A DNA stretch of 64,000 bases from an uncultured Bacteroidales bacterium (GCA_944326305.1 CALVDL010000008.1:47856-111855); one strand, 5' to 3'. Counted from the stretch's first letter, positions 42,388-51,460 are shown. Numbers and translations are program-made. The notes: a model not told the origin generated them from the sequence alone.

Positions 42388-44781
42388 ATGAACAGAAACA
42401 TAGTTAAAGCAACTGCCCTGTCAGTGGCCGCAGTTCCTGCGGCCGCTGCCGGTGCGGCAGACCGGACTCCGGCGCAGGAGCCGGAGCAGAGGCCGAACAT
42501 TGTGGTGATAATTGCCGATGACCTGCTGTCATCGGAACTCGGCTGTTATGGCGGGCAGAACATTGAGACCCCGAACATAGACAGGCTTGCCCGTGAAGGC
42601 GTGCAGTTCTATCACAACTATGCGTCCGAAGCCATGAGCGTCCCTATCCGTGCCTCCATGTACACAGGGCTTTACCCGGCCCACCACGGTTCATATCAGA
42701 ACCACAAGAACACTTTTCCCGGGACAAAGACTGTCAATGAGTACATGCCGGAGGTGGGGTATCGTGTCGGACGTACGGGAAAAGACCATCCGGGACCGAA
42801 ATCGGTGTACAAGTTCGATGAGATTCCCGGATTTACTGTGGGCTGTACCGCCAAGCAGGCTCCGTACAGTACGGACGGGATCAGGGAATGGATGAGCAGG
42901 AGCGATGACCCGTTCCTTCTGTTCGTTTGCAGTATAAATACCCATGCCCCATGGACCTGGGGTGACCCGAGCGAGTTTGATGCAGACAAGATCAAAGTTC
43001 CGGGAAACTGTGTCGACAGCCCTGAGATGCGTGAGATCATGACACATTATCTGGCGGAGCTCCGTGCGCTTGACAATGAAGTGGGATCCGTTCTCCAGAC
43101 TCTTGAGGAAATCGGCAAGCTTGACAATACCATCGTATTCTTCCTCGGTGAGCAGGGCCCTCAGTTCCCTGGCGGGAAATGGACACTCTGGAACCCCGGG
43201 GTGAGCAGTGCCCTTCTGGCACGTTATCCGGCAAGGATCAAGCCCGGAAGCAAGAGCAACGCCATTGTCCAGTATGAGGACCTCCTTCCTACATTTATTG
43301 ATATCGCAGGCGGGGAACCGCGTCCTGAACTTGACGGTGTCAGTTTCAAGAAGGCTCTTTTCGGCGAGTCGAAGACAGCAAGGAAATACGCCTACGGTAT
43401 CCACAACAACTATCCTGAAGGACGTCCGTACCCTATCCGCAGTATACGTGACGAGCGTTATGCCCTTATCCTGAACCTCACTCCGGAAAAAGACTACCAT
43501 GAGAAGCATCTGATGGCCGAGAACAATATCACCGGCGTATGGCCTGCATGGAAGAGGGCTGCCGAGACCGATGAAAGGGCTGCATATCTGTGCGACCGTT
43601 TCGTACACCGTCCTGCCGTGGAGTTCTATGACCTTAAGAAAGACCCGTGGGAAATGCACAATCTCGCCGGAGAGCCGAAATATCAGGCTAAGATTGCGGA
43701 AATGCGTGCCGAACTTGAAAAATGGATGAAAGAGCAGGGGGATACCGGTGCCGACATGGATATTCCGTTCAACAACAAGATAGACCTCCACCAGGAGGCT
43801 GTACTTGTCAAGCCGGGCTGGATCCGTGATCCTTATATAGTCCTCGGACCGGACGGCACATACTATCTTACAGGGACTACACCCAATGAGAATGAGCCGA
43901 GGGAGCAGACTGACAAATTCAACACTGGCCTTGGAGACAGCAGTATAGTGGGAAACCAGCTCCGAATCTGGAAAAGCAGCAATCTTGTCGAGTGGGAATA
44001 TCTCGGCTCCCCGTATTCTACGGATGACCTGCCGTTAAAAGTAAACCGCTCCAAGGGTAACGGTTCCCGTCTCTGGGCTCCGGAGATACACTGGACAGGA
44101 AAAAACTGGGTCATGGTGCATTGTCCTTCTGTTGTCAGCACCCTTGCCGTAACCGAAGGTGACAATATCATGGGCCCGTGGAAATTTACAAACCTCGAGG
44201 CGTTCAACAAGCGTCATGACCCGTCCCTTTTCAAGGACGATGACGGGAAATGGTATCTTGCCCACGGAAACGGGTATGTCGTCCCTGTCAATGACGGTTT
44301 CTCCGGTGTAGGCGAGCAGGTTCGTATCGACCCCGCAGACAGGAAGATCGGACATGAAGGCACGACTATCATGAAGATAGGCGGCAAATACGTATTCTTC
44401 GGTACGGCATGGTCTACTGACCAGGGCAGGAAAGGTTCGTATAACCTCTATTACTGTACAGCGGACAAGATTACAGGCCCTTACAGCGAAAGACGTTTCG
44501 TAGGGCGCTTCCTCGGCCACGGTACTCCTTTCCAGGACAAACAGGGAAGATGGTGGTGCACGGCATTCTTCAACGGGAATGTTCCGCCTCTGAATCCGGC
44601 CGGAATCGAGAATAAGGACCTCAGCGAGACAGCCCAGACGATAAACAAGCTCGGGACTACAATCGTGCCTCTTGATGTACGTATCCTTCCTGACGGGGAT
44701 GTGTATATCCGCGCCATCGATCCGCACTATGCAACCCCAGGACCTGACGAGGCTACCCCGGTCCCGGAAATGAAATTGTAA
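42388..44781 (+). CDS. Bifunctional sulfatase - GH43-like glycoside hydrolase fusion
   Basis: Exported protein of 797 aa. Signal peptide about 1-24. Residues 35-455: S1 sulfatase with Asp44-Asp45, signature S-V-P-I-R (Ser84 as formylglycine precursor) and a GEQG motif in place of SDNG. Residues 475-790: a five-bladed GH43-type propeller with Asp481 (RDPYIV, base), WAPEIHW (563-569), Asp611 (RHDPSLF, modulator) and Glu657 (GHEGTT, acid; the usual following Pro is Thr). The sulfatase half resembles the one fused to the phosphoesterase at 28290-31214, sharing the EQG motif, an NLTPE segment and a C-terminal W-M-K-x-Q-G-D. Linking the two activities suggests that sulfate and the adjoining sugar are removed in sequence. 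It lies 58 bp after the module 2 lipoprotein and 35 bp before GH2. Confidence 0.9.
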   Translation: MNRNIVKATALSVAAVPAAAAGAADRTPAQEPEQRPNIVVIIADDLLSSELGCYGGQNIETPNIDRLAREGVQFYHNYASEAMSVPIRASMYTGLYPAHHGSYQNHKNTFPGTKTVNEYMPEVGYRVGRTGKDHPGPKSVYKFDEIPGFTVGCTAKQAPYSTDGIREWMSRSDDPFLLFVCSINTHAPWTWGDPSEFDADKIKVPGNCVDSPEMREIMTHYLAELRALDNEVGSVLQTLEEIGKLDNTIVFFLGEQGPQFPGGKWTLWNPGVSSALLARYPARIKPGSKSNAIVQYEDLLPTFIDIAGGEPRPELDGVSFKKALFGESKTARKYAYGIHNNYPEGRPYPIRSIRDERYALILNLTPEKDYHEKHLMAENNITGVWPAWKRAAETDERAAYLCDRFVHRPAVEFYDLKKDPWEMHNLAGEPKYQAKIAEMRAELEKWMKEQGDTGADMDIPFNNKIDLHQEAVLVKPGWIRDPYIVLGPDGTYYLTGTTPNENEPREQTDKFNTGLGDSSIVGNQLRIWKSSNLVEWEYLGSPYSTDDLPLKVNRSKGNGSRLWAPEIHWTGKNWVMVHCPSVVSTLAVTEGDNIMGPWKFTNLEAFNKRHDPSLFKDDDGKWYLAHGNGYVVPVNDGFSGVGEQVRIDPADRKIGHEGTTIMKIGGKYVFFGTAWSTDQGRKGSYNLYYCTADKITGPYSERRFVGRFLGHGTPFQDKQGRWWCTAFFNGNVPPLNPAGIENKDLSETAQTINKLGTTIVPLDVRILPDGDVYIRAIDPHYATPGPDEATPVPEMKL

Positions 44782-44816
44782 TTGACTAAAAACACAATAC
44801 TACAAACCAACATCAA

Positions 44817-46976
44817 ATGAAACACAAAACGACAATACTTGCAGCCCTTGCGGGCTGCATACTTTTGCCATCATCCCTGTCCGCCTACGAACCAGCAGGG
44901 GACGGGCTTATAACACGCTGGGGAAAGGAAGTGACCCCGGAAAACGCATGGCGCAGCTATCCGAGGCCCCGTCTGGAGCGTTCTCAGTGGTTGAATCTCA
45001 ACGGAATATGGAACTGTAGCGTGACGCCATCCTCTGCAGACATCACGGATGCTGCGTTCGACAGGGAAATCCTTGTCCCGTTCTGCATTGAGTCATCCCT
45101 GTCGGGAATTGCGGAGGCATTTACTCCGGATGACAGGCTCTGGTACAAGAGGGAGTTCACCCTTGACCCTGCATGGAAAGGCAGGAACATCATACTCCAT
45201 TTCGGGGCTGTCGACTATCAGTGTGAAGTGTTTGTAGACGGGAAGTCTGTCGGCACGCATACAGGAGGTAACAATGCTTTCTCCTTCGATATCACCAAGG
45301 CTCTCAAAGGCAAGGGCCCTCACACTCTTGTAGTGTCGGTTACCGATCCTACCGATACCACTCCTGCTACCAGAGGCAAGCAGAAACTCAAACCTAACGG
45401 AATATGGTATACACCTGTATCCGGAATATGGAAGACCGTGTGGATTGAGCCGGTCGGCAGCGCATATATAGAAAATGTTATGCCTCAGGCTGATGTAGAC
45501 AGCAGGACTGTTACATTCAGCTTTTCTGCAAAGGGCCTGAAGGGCGGTGAAAGTGTCAAGGTAGTCGTAAAAGATGGCACGGCGGAGATTGCTTCTGCGG
45601 AAGGCCTTGTGTCTGAGTCTCTTACTATAGCTGTTCCTGATGCCTGTCTCTGGACTTCGTCATCTCCGAAGCTGTATGGCGTGGAAATCTCGCTTATGTC
45701 AAAAGGCAGGGAAGTGGACTATGCAGAAAGCTACTTTGCCATGAGGGAAGTGTCCAAAATGAAGGACGGGATGGGCTACGAGCGTTTTGCCCTCAACGGG
45801 ACCCCTCTTTTCCAGTTCGGCCCTCTTGACCAGGGATGGTGGCCTGACGGGCTGCTTACCCCTCCGTCCGAGGAAGCCATGCTATGGGATATGGTGCAGC
45901 TCAAGAACATGGGATTCAATACTCTCCGTAAGCATATAAAGGTTGAACCGGAACTTTATTACTATTATGCGGATTCTCTCGGCCTGATGGTATGGCAGGA
46001 CATGCCTTCCGGATTCGACTCTTCAAAGGCTTCCGAGCAGCACGTGTCTGCTGCATCCACACATGACTGGGATGCTCCGCAGGAGGTTGTTGACCAGTGG
46101 AAATACGAATATGCCGAAATGGTGTCCCAGCTCTCCTTCTATCCGTGCATCACCACATGGGTGGTGTTCAACGAAGGCTGGGGGCAGCACAATACGGCTC
46201 AGATGACCGAATATGCCCTTTCCATGGCTAACGGCCGTCTTGTGAACAGCGTTTCTGGCTGGGCTGACAGGAATGTAGGCGACTACTATGACATCCACAA
46301 CTATCCGTCCACAGCCATGATTCCTGCAGAGGAGACATCCGGAAGGATTTCAGCCCTTGGCGAGTTCGGCGGACTGTCACTTCCAGTATCAGGCCACATG
46401 CTCTACGAGGGCAAAGGCTGGGGATACAGGAGCACCAGCAGGGACATGGATCTCATGGCGGACTACTCCAGGCTGGTGTATGACCTTGAACTGCTTGTCC
46501 CTCAGGGGCTCAGCGCGGCTATTTACACGCAGACAACCGATGTTGAAAAAGAGGTGAACGGACTTATTACCTATGACCGTGAGGTTATCAAACTGCCGGA
46601 AGAAGTCCTGTCTTTCATGCACGGCAGGCTTTATAACCTTGCTCCCGTAAAGGCTGATGTCCTGGTCCCTGTCCTCCGGAACGGGAAAGTCATTGACATT
46701 CCGGTGAAGGATTCCGCAGAGTCAGAGGCAGAATTCTCGGTTGACAAGGCTTATGGCCATTTAAGTCTTCTTCTCAATACTTCCGGACATGTGAAAGTCT
46801 GGATCAACGGCAAGGAGGTCCATTCTGCTCCAGAGCGCAGGACAAAGACGTACAACCAGTATAATCTCAGTCACTTTACTGGCTATCTCCGGCCCGGAAA
46901 AAACATGATTAAAGTTTCTGTAGACAATAATACAGCAAAGGATACTATTCTTGATTTCGGCCTAAAGGCTTTTTAG
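44817..46976 (+). CDS. GH2-family glycoside hydrolase
   Basis: Exported GH2 enzyme of 719 aa (signal peptide about 1-23, ending LSAY). Order: sugar-binding jelly roll (about 50-215; WLNLNGIWNCSV, LWYKREF, HFGAVDYQCEVFVDGK), immunoglobulin-like linker (215-310) and TIM barrel (320-610). Acid/base Glu453 sits in FNEGWGQ and the nucleophile is probably Glu516 in GEFGG. A C-terminal beta domain (about 620-719) carries VKVWINGKEVHS. GH2 covers beta-galactosidases, beta-glucuronidases, beta-mannosidases and others; the NEGWGQ and GEFGG types are common in PUL enzymes of uncertain specificity. A stem-loop follows the gene, so it may end a transcription unit. Confidence 0.9.
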   Translation: MKHKTTILAALAGCILLPSSLSAYEPAGDGLITRWGKEVTPENAWRSYPRPRLERSQWLNLNGIWNCSVTPSSADITDAAFDREILVPFCIESSLSGIAEAFTPDDRLWYKREFTLDPAWKGRNIILHFGAVDYQCEVFVDGKSVGTHTGGNNAFSFDITKALKGKGPHTLVVSVTDPTDTTPATRGKQKLKPNGIWYTPVSGIWKTVWIEPVGSAYIENVMPQADVDSRTVTFSFSAKGLKGGESVKVVVKDGTAEIASAEGLVSESLTIAVPDACLWTSSSPKLYGVEISLMSKGREVDYAESYFAMREVSKMKDGMGYERFALNGTPLFQFGPLDQGWWPDGLLTPPSEEAMLWDMVQLKNMGFNTLRKHIKVEPELYYYYADSLGLMVWQDMPSGFDSSKASEQHVSAASTHDWDAPQEVVDQWKYEYAEMVSQLSFYPCITTWVVFNEGWGQHNTAQMTEYALSMANGRLVNSVSGWADRNVGDYYDIHNYPSTAMIPAEETSGRISALGEFGGLSLPVSGHMLYEGKGWGYRSTSRDMDLMADYSRLVYDLELLVPQGLSAAIYTQTTDVEKEVNGLITYDREVIKLPEEVLSFMHGRLYNLAPVKADVLVPVLRNGKVIDIPVKDSAESEAEFSVDKAYGHLSLLLNTSGHVKVWINGKEVHSAPERRTKTYNQYNLSHFTGYLRPGKNMIKVSVDNNTAKDTILDFGLKAF

Positions 46977-47002
46977 GCTGTTGCCGTGAAACGTACTAAA
47001 AT

Positions 47003-47062
47003 TGCACGGAATCGTATATCTGAAATTGCATGTGGAATGTAATTTTGTATCGGTTCCGTGCA
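47003..47062 (+). other. Long-loop inverted repeat between GH2 and sulfatase
   Basis: Arms TGCACGGAATCG (47003-47014) and CGGTTCCGTGCA (47051-47062) pair over 12 positions with one G:T, enclosing a 36-base loop. A T-rich stretch (CATTTTGCCGACTTTTTAATT) follows, so it could end GH2 transcripts or attenuate read-through into the next sulfatase. The 139-bp gap holds no gene. Confidence 0.4.
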
Positions 47063-47115
47063 CATTTTGCCGACTTTTTAATTCAACAATAATACTTAAA
47101 CAATAACTGTTTTCG

Positions 47116-48810
47116 ATGAAACCGGAAAAAGTTCTTTTACCGCTGTCAATGCTGGCAGTTGGAGCAGTGACAGCAGGAGCTGCCCAGAAGGACAAGCGTC
47201 CTAACATTATCGTGATTCTTGCAGACGACCTCGGATATTCAGACCTCGGTTGCTATGGCGGAGAGATACAGACCCCGAACCTTGACAGGCTCGCTTCGGA
47301 AGGTCTCCGCTTTACCCATTTCTACAATACGAGCCGCAGCTGCCCGACCAGGGCTTCCCTGCTTACAGGCCTGTATCAGCATCAGGCAGGCATAGGAAGG
47401 ATGACTTTCGATGATCACCTTCCTGGCTATCGCGGTACTCTTTCAAGGAACGCGGTGACCATTGCTGAAGTTCTCAAAGAGGCCGGCTACCGTACCAGCA
47501 TGGTGGGGAAATGGCATGTGGCCGAGACCCCGTTGCGCAAGGACCAGAGGGACTGGCTGAACCATCAGGTATTCTATGATACTTATTCTGACTTGTGCAA
47601 CTATCCTGTCAACAGGGGATTTGACAGTCATTACGGTATTATATATGGAGTGGTGGATTATTTTGATCCGTTCAGCCTGGTTGAAGGTGAGGTACCGATC
47701 AAGGAAGTACCGGAGGGATATTATATCACTCAGGCACTTTCCGACAGGGCTGCTTCCGAGATCAGGGAATATGCCAAGGAGGACCGTCCGTTCTTCATGT
47801 ATCTTGCCTATACGTCCCCTCACTGGCCGCTTCATGCGCTTCCGGAGGATATCGAGAAATACAAGGATACATATAAATGCGGCTGGGAGGAAATACGCAA
47901 TGCTCGTTATGAAAGGCAGCAGGAGATGGGCCTGTTCGGTGATCAGAAGGATTTCCTGTCAGAGCGCCAGTTCAAGGACAGCTGGGAGGACAACCCTACT
48001 GCAGAATGGGATGCAAGGGCTATGGCTGTGCATGCTGCCATGGTTGACCGTATGGACCAGGGGATAGGAGAAGTGATTGCTGCTCTTGAGGAGACCGGAG
48101 AACTCAACAATACCCTTATTCTCTTTATGAGCGACAACGGCTGCAGCAGCGAAGTCTGCCAGAATTATTCTCCTGGAGACAACGACCGTCCTGACATGAC
48201 CCGCGACGGACGCCAGATGGTCTACCCTAAAAACAAGGAAGTGCTGCCAGGACCGGAAACCACTTATGCGTCCATTGGAGCCAAATGGGCTAATGTCGCC
48301 AACACACCGTTCCGTTTCTGGAAGGCCAAATCCTATGAAGGCGGTATATGTACTCCTATGATTGCTTTCTGGCCGAAAGGTATTGACAAGAAAAGTGCAG
48401 GCACTATTACCGAGGAGACCGGACATGTCATGGATATTATGGCTACATGTGTAGAACTTGCTGACGCTGAATATCCTGAGACATACAAAGGCCATGACAT
48501 TATCCCTATGGAAGGGCTGAGCCTCGTGCCGGTCTTCAAGACAGGGCACAGGGAAGGCCATGAGTATCTCGGTTTCGAGCACTTCAACGAACGTGCATTC
48601 CTTTCTGATGACGGATGGAAGATTGTAAAACCGGGAAACAAAGCTGACTGGGAACTTTATAATCTCAATGAGGACCGCAGCGAGCAGCACAACCTCGCTT
48701 CCCGGTATCCTGACCGCCTTGCGGAAATGGTCAGCCAGTACGAGGCCTGGGCCAAAAGATGTATGGTAGAACCTTATCCTGGACAGAACCGTCAGGCCAA
48801 AAAGAAATAA
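47116..48810 (+). CDS. Arylsulfatase-like S1 sulfatase, Ser-type
   Basis: Sulfatase of 564 aa with an uncleaved-looking or signal-peptidase-I leader (1-23, ending VTAGAAQ), so it is exported. Metal site LADDLGYSDLGCYGG (Asp37-Asp38), signature S-C-P-T-R with Ser75, LLTGLYQHQAGIG, KWHVAETP and FMSDNGCSSE. It is the third member of the subgroup that includes 22984-24603 and 26152-28212, but on the opposite strand and 18 kb away. It lacks the carbohydrate-binding appendage and ends in a basic tail (NRQAKKK). The next gene starts 7 bp downstream, so the two are co-transcribed. Confidence 0.93.
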   Translation: MKPEKVLLPLSMLAVGAVTAGAAQKDKRPNIIVILADDLGYSDLGCYGGEIQTPNLDRLASEGLRFTHFYNTSRSCPTRASLLTGLYQHQAGIGRMTFDDHLPGYRGTLSRNAVTIAEVLKEAGYRTSMVGKWHVAETPLRKDQRDWLNHQVFYDTYSDLCNYPVNRGFDSHYGIIYGVVDYFDPFSLVEGEVPIKEVPEGYYITQALSDRAASEIREYAKEDRPFFMYLAYTSPHWPLHALPEDIEKYKDTYKCGWEEIRNARYERQQEMGLFGDQKDFLSERQFKDSWEDNPTAEWDARAMAVHAAMVDRMDQGIGEVIAALEETGELNNTLILFMSDNGCSSEVCQNYSPGDNDRPDMTRDGRQMVYPKNKEVLPGPETTYASIGAKWANVANTPFRFWKAKSYEGGICTPMIAFWPKGIDKKSAGTITEETGHVMDIMATCVELADAEYPETYKGHDIIPMEGLSLVPVFKTGHREGHEYLGFEHFNERAFLSDDGWKIVKPGNKADWELYNLNEDRSEQHNLASRYPDRLAEMVSQYEAWAKRCMVEPYPGQNRQAKKK

Positions 48811-48817
48811 CCAAAAG

Positions 48818-51346
48818 ATGAAACCCGAACTTATCAAATCAATATTGCTGCCCTTAGCGGCAGCTGCTCTTACCGGATGCGGCAGCACGGTAAAGGAGGC
48901 GGACACTTCACTTTCCAGTGAGGTCCGGCCTCCTGCTGCTCCTCTGGTAACAGTCGATCCGTATTTTTCAGTCTGGTCGGCTACAGACCGGATTAATGCT
49001 TCTTCCACCCGTCATTGGACGGGCCGTGACCAGTCCATAGTCGGCGCGGTGCGTGTCGATGGTGTGACATACAGGGTCCTGGGCCTTGAAAGCCCGCGTC
49101 TTGTGCCTGTGCTTCCTACCATTGCGGTAGAACCGTGGGAGGCGAAGTATATGACAGACCGGAAACCTTCCGGGGACTGGACCTCTCCTGGCTATGACGA
49201 TTCTTCATGGAAGAGCGCACCTGGTGCGTTCGGCTCAAAGGACATGCCGGGGGTAAGTACTATCTGGCGCGGTAATGACAAGGACATATATGTCCGCCGC
49301 ACTGTCGAACTTACGGAGGACCTGTCCGCTTCGGACATAGTTCTTGAATATTCGCATGACGATGTTTTCGAACTGTATATAAACGGTGTAAAGGTGGTCG
49401 GTACCGGCTATGAATGGAAAAACAATGTCCGTATGGACCTTCCTGCCGAGGTACTGAAAACCCTCAAGCCCGGAAAACTGACTGTCGCTGCCCACTGCCA
49501 CAATACGGTGGGCGGCTCCTATGTCGACTTCGGTCTTTTCAAAAAGGAAAAAGGCGGCACATTTGCCGATGTGGCCGAGCAGAAATCTCTGGATGTCCTT
49601 CCTACCCGTACGGTAGCTACATTTGCCTGCGGCGGTGTTGAGGTGGACATGGTGTTCACGGCTCCGTTCTTTATGGACAACCTCGAGCTCCTTTCCCGTC
49701 CGGTCAACTATCTGACATATCAGGTCCGTTCCGTTGACGGTAAAGACCATGATGTACAGGTATATGTCGAGGCTACTCCGCAGCTTGCGGTCAATGACAT
49801 ATCACAGGCAGTTGTCTCCCGGACCGGTGCGGCTGACGGTATTGACTTTGTAAAGACCGGTACGGTAGAACAGAACATTCTTGGGCGCAAAGGGGACAAT
49901 GTCCGTATCGACTGGGGTTATTTCTATCTCGGTACTCCTTCTGGTAAGGGAAATGTTTCCCTTGGCGATTACCATGATATGAAAGACAGCTTCATCTCTA
50001 CCGGGGCCCTGCTCCCTTCAGAGCAGGAGATTGAAACTTCGAGCATGCTCAAGGCTCCCGTTGCCCTGGCATATGCAAATAATTTGGGCAAGGTAGGTGC
50101 AAAGACTGTTTCTGACTATATTCTTCTTGCGTACGATGACATATATTCTATCCAGTATTTCGGAGACAACCTCCGTCCGTACTGGAACAGGAACGGAGAC
50201 AAGACCATTACAGGACAGATGAGAGCCGCTGCAAATGAATATAATTCGCTGATGGCTAAATGTTCTTCCTTCGACAGAGACCTGATGACGAAGACCGCCG
50301 CTGCAGGTGGACAGAAATACGCCGAACTCTGTGCCCTTGCATACAGGCAGGCCGTAGCTGCGCACAAACTTGTAGAATCTCCGCAGGGTGACCTTCTGTT
50401 CTTTTCCAAGGAGAATTTCTCCAACGGTTCTATCGGAACAGTGGACATTACATACCCTTCAGCCCCTATGTTCTTGTATTTCAATCCTGAACTGGTGAAA
50501 GGCCTGATGAACCACATCTTCTATTACAGTGAAAGCGGAAAATGGACCAAACCTTTTGCTGCGCATGATGTAGGGACGTACCCTCTTGCCAATGGCCAGA
50601 CATACGGAGGGGACATGCCTGTAGAGGAGTCCGGCAACATGCTGGTGCTGACTGCTGCAATAGCTGCTGCGGAAGGTAATGCCGGCTATGCTGAAAAACA
50701 CTGGGATGTACTTACCACGTGGGCCAATTATCTGGTGGAGAACGGGCTTGATCCTGCCAACCAGCTCTGTACGGATGATTTTGCAGGTCATTTCGCCCAC
50801 AATGCCAACCTGTCCATCAAGGCTATTATGGGTATAGCGTCTTACGGCAAGCTTGCAGGCATGCTCGGTAAAAAGGATGTGGAAGAGAAATATGTCTCTA
50901 CAGCCCGTGATATGGCTGCCAAATGGAAGGTGATGGCCTACGACAATGACCATTACAGGCTTACTTTCGACAAGCCGGGAACATGGAGCCAGAAGTACAA
51001 TCTTGTATGGGACAAGATTCTCGGGTTCGGCATATTTGACCCGGAAATCGCTGAGACGGAGATTGCGTACTACCTTACTAAACAGAACACGTATGGCCTG
51101 CCTCTTGACAGCAGGAAGGCATATACGAAAACTGACTGGATCATGTGGACGGCTACCCTTGCCGATGACAAGGAGACATTCGAGGCATTCATCGCTCCTG
51201 TATGGAAATATATGGACGAGACGCCTGTCCGTGTGCCTATGTCGGACTGGGTATATACAGATACCCCTCGTCAGGCAGGCTTCCAGGCACGCTCCGTTGT
51301 CGGCGGATACTACATTAAAATGCTTGAAGGCATGTATACCAGATAA
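48818..51346 (+). CDS. Glutaminase-A-like (DUF4965/DUF5127/DUF1793) lipoprotein, possible glycoside hydrolase
   Basis: Lipoprotein of 842 aa, Cys21 after AAAALTG. Order: DUF4964-like N-terminus (PPAAPLVTVDPYFSVWSATD, 38-58), DUF5127-like beta domain, then a (alpha/alpha)6-type helical domain with VDITYPSAPMFLYFNPELVKGL, MPVEESGNML and a C-terminal AGFQARSVVGGYYIKML. Inserted at about residues 105-242 is a galactose-binding-like jelly roll (WEAKYMTDRKPSGDWTSPGY to YVDFGLF) reminiscent of the GH2 sugar-binding domain. The family is named for fungal glutaminase A, but Bacteroidota members sit inside PULs. A glycan-directed role here is inferred from context and not shown by the sequence. Confidence 0.8.
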   Translation: MKPELIKSILLPLAAAALTGCGSTVKEADTSLSSEVRPPAAPLVTVDPYFSVWSATDRINASSTRHWTGRDQSIVGAVRVDGVTYRVLGLESPRLVPVLPTIAVEPWEAKYMTDRKPSGDWTSPGYDDSSWKSAPGAFGSKDMPGVSTIWRGNDKDIYVRRTVELTEDLSASDIVLEYSHDDVFELYINGVKVVGTGYEWKNNVRMDLPAEVLKTLKPGKLTVAAHCHNTVGGSYVDFGLFKKEKGGTFADVAEQKSLDVLPTRTVATFACGGVEVDMVFTAPFFMDNLELLSRPVNYLTYQVRSVDGKDHDVQVYVEATPQLAVNDISQAVVSRTGAADGIDFVKTGTVEQNILGRKGDNVRIDWGYFYLGTPSGKGNVSLGDYHDMKDSFISTGALLPSEQEIETSSMLKAPVALAYANNLGKVGAKTVSDYILLAYDDIYSIQYFGDNLRPYWNRNGDKTITGQMRAAANEYNSLMAKCSSFDRDLMTKTAAAGGQKYAELCALAYRQAVAAHKLVESPQGDLLFFSKENFSNGSIGTVDITYPSAPMFLYFNPELVKGLMNHIFYYSESGKWTKPFAAHDVGTYPLANGQTYGGDMPVEESGNMLVLTAAIAAAEGNAGYAEKHWDVLTTWANYLVENGLDPANQLCTDDFAGHFAHNANLSIKAIMGIASYGKLAGMLGKKDVEEKYVSTARDMAAKWKVMAYDNDHYRLTFDKPGTWSQKYNLVWDKILGFGIFDPEIAETEIAYYLTKQNTYGLPLDSRKAYTKTDWIMWTATLADDKETFEAFIAPVWKYMDETPVRVPMSDWVYTDTPRQAGFQARSVVGGYYIKMLEGMYTR

Positions 51347-51356
51347 CCTGGACAAG

Positions 51357-51416
51357 AATCCTCCGGTTTCGCTCCGGATGACATAAGGCGCATACGGGTG
51401 ATGAAGCCGGAGGATT
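51357..51416 (+). other. Stem-loop before module 3
   Basis: A 14-bp inverted repeat: AATCCTCCGGTTTC (51357-51370) pairs with GAAGCCGGAGGATT (51403-51416), all paired with one G:T; loop 32 bases. No T tract follows, but it sits 11 bp after the DUF4965 stop in a 114-bp gap. It probably separates the enzyme genes from module 3 as a processing or attenuation element. Downstream AACTAACTAATTAATGA (51440-51456) resembles the leader of module 2. Confidence 0.5.
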
Positions 51417-51460
51417 TGCCTATAACCACATATATTATAAACTAACTAATTAATGACATT

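Noticed and set aside
47959..49008. A 349-codon open frame on the minus strand across a sulfatase and the DUF4965 gene
   Set aside because: Overlaps the ends of two co-directional real genes and resembles no protein family.
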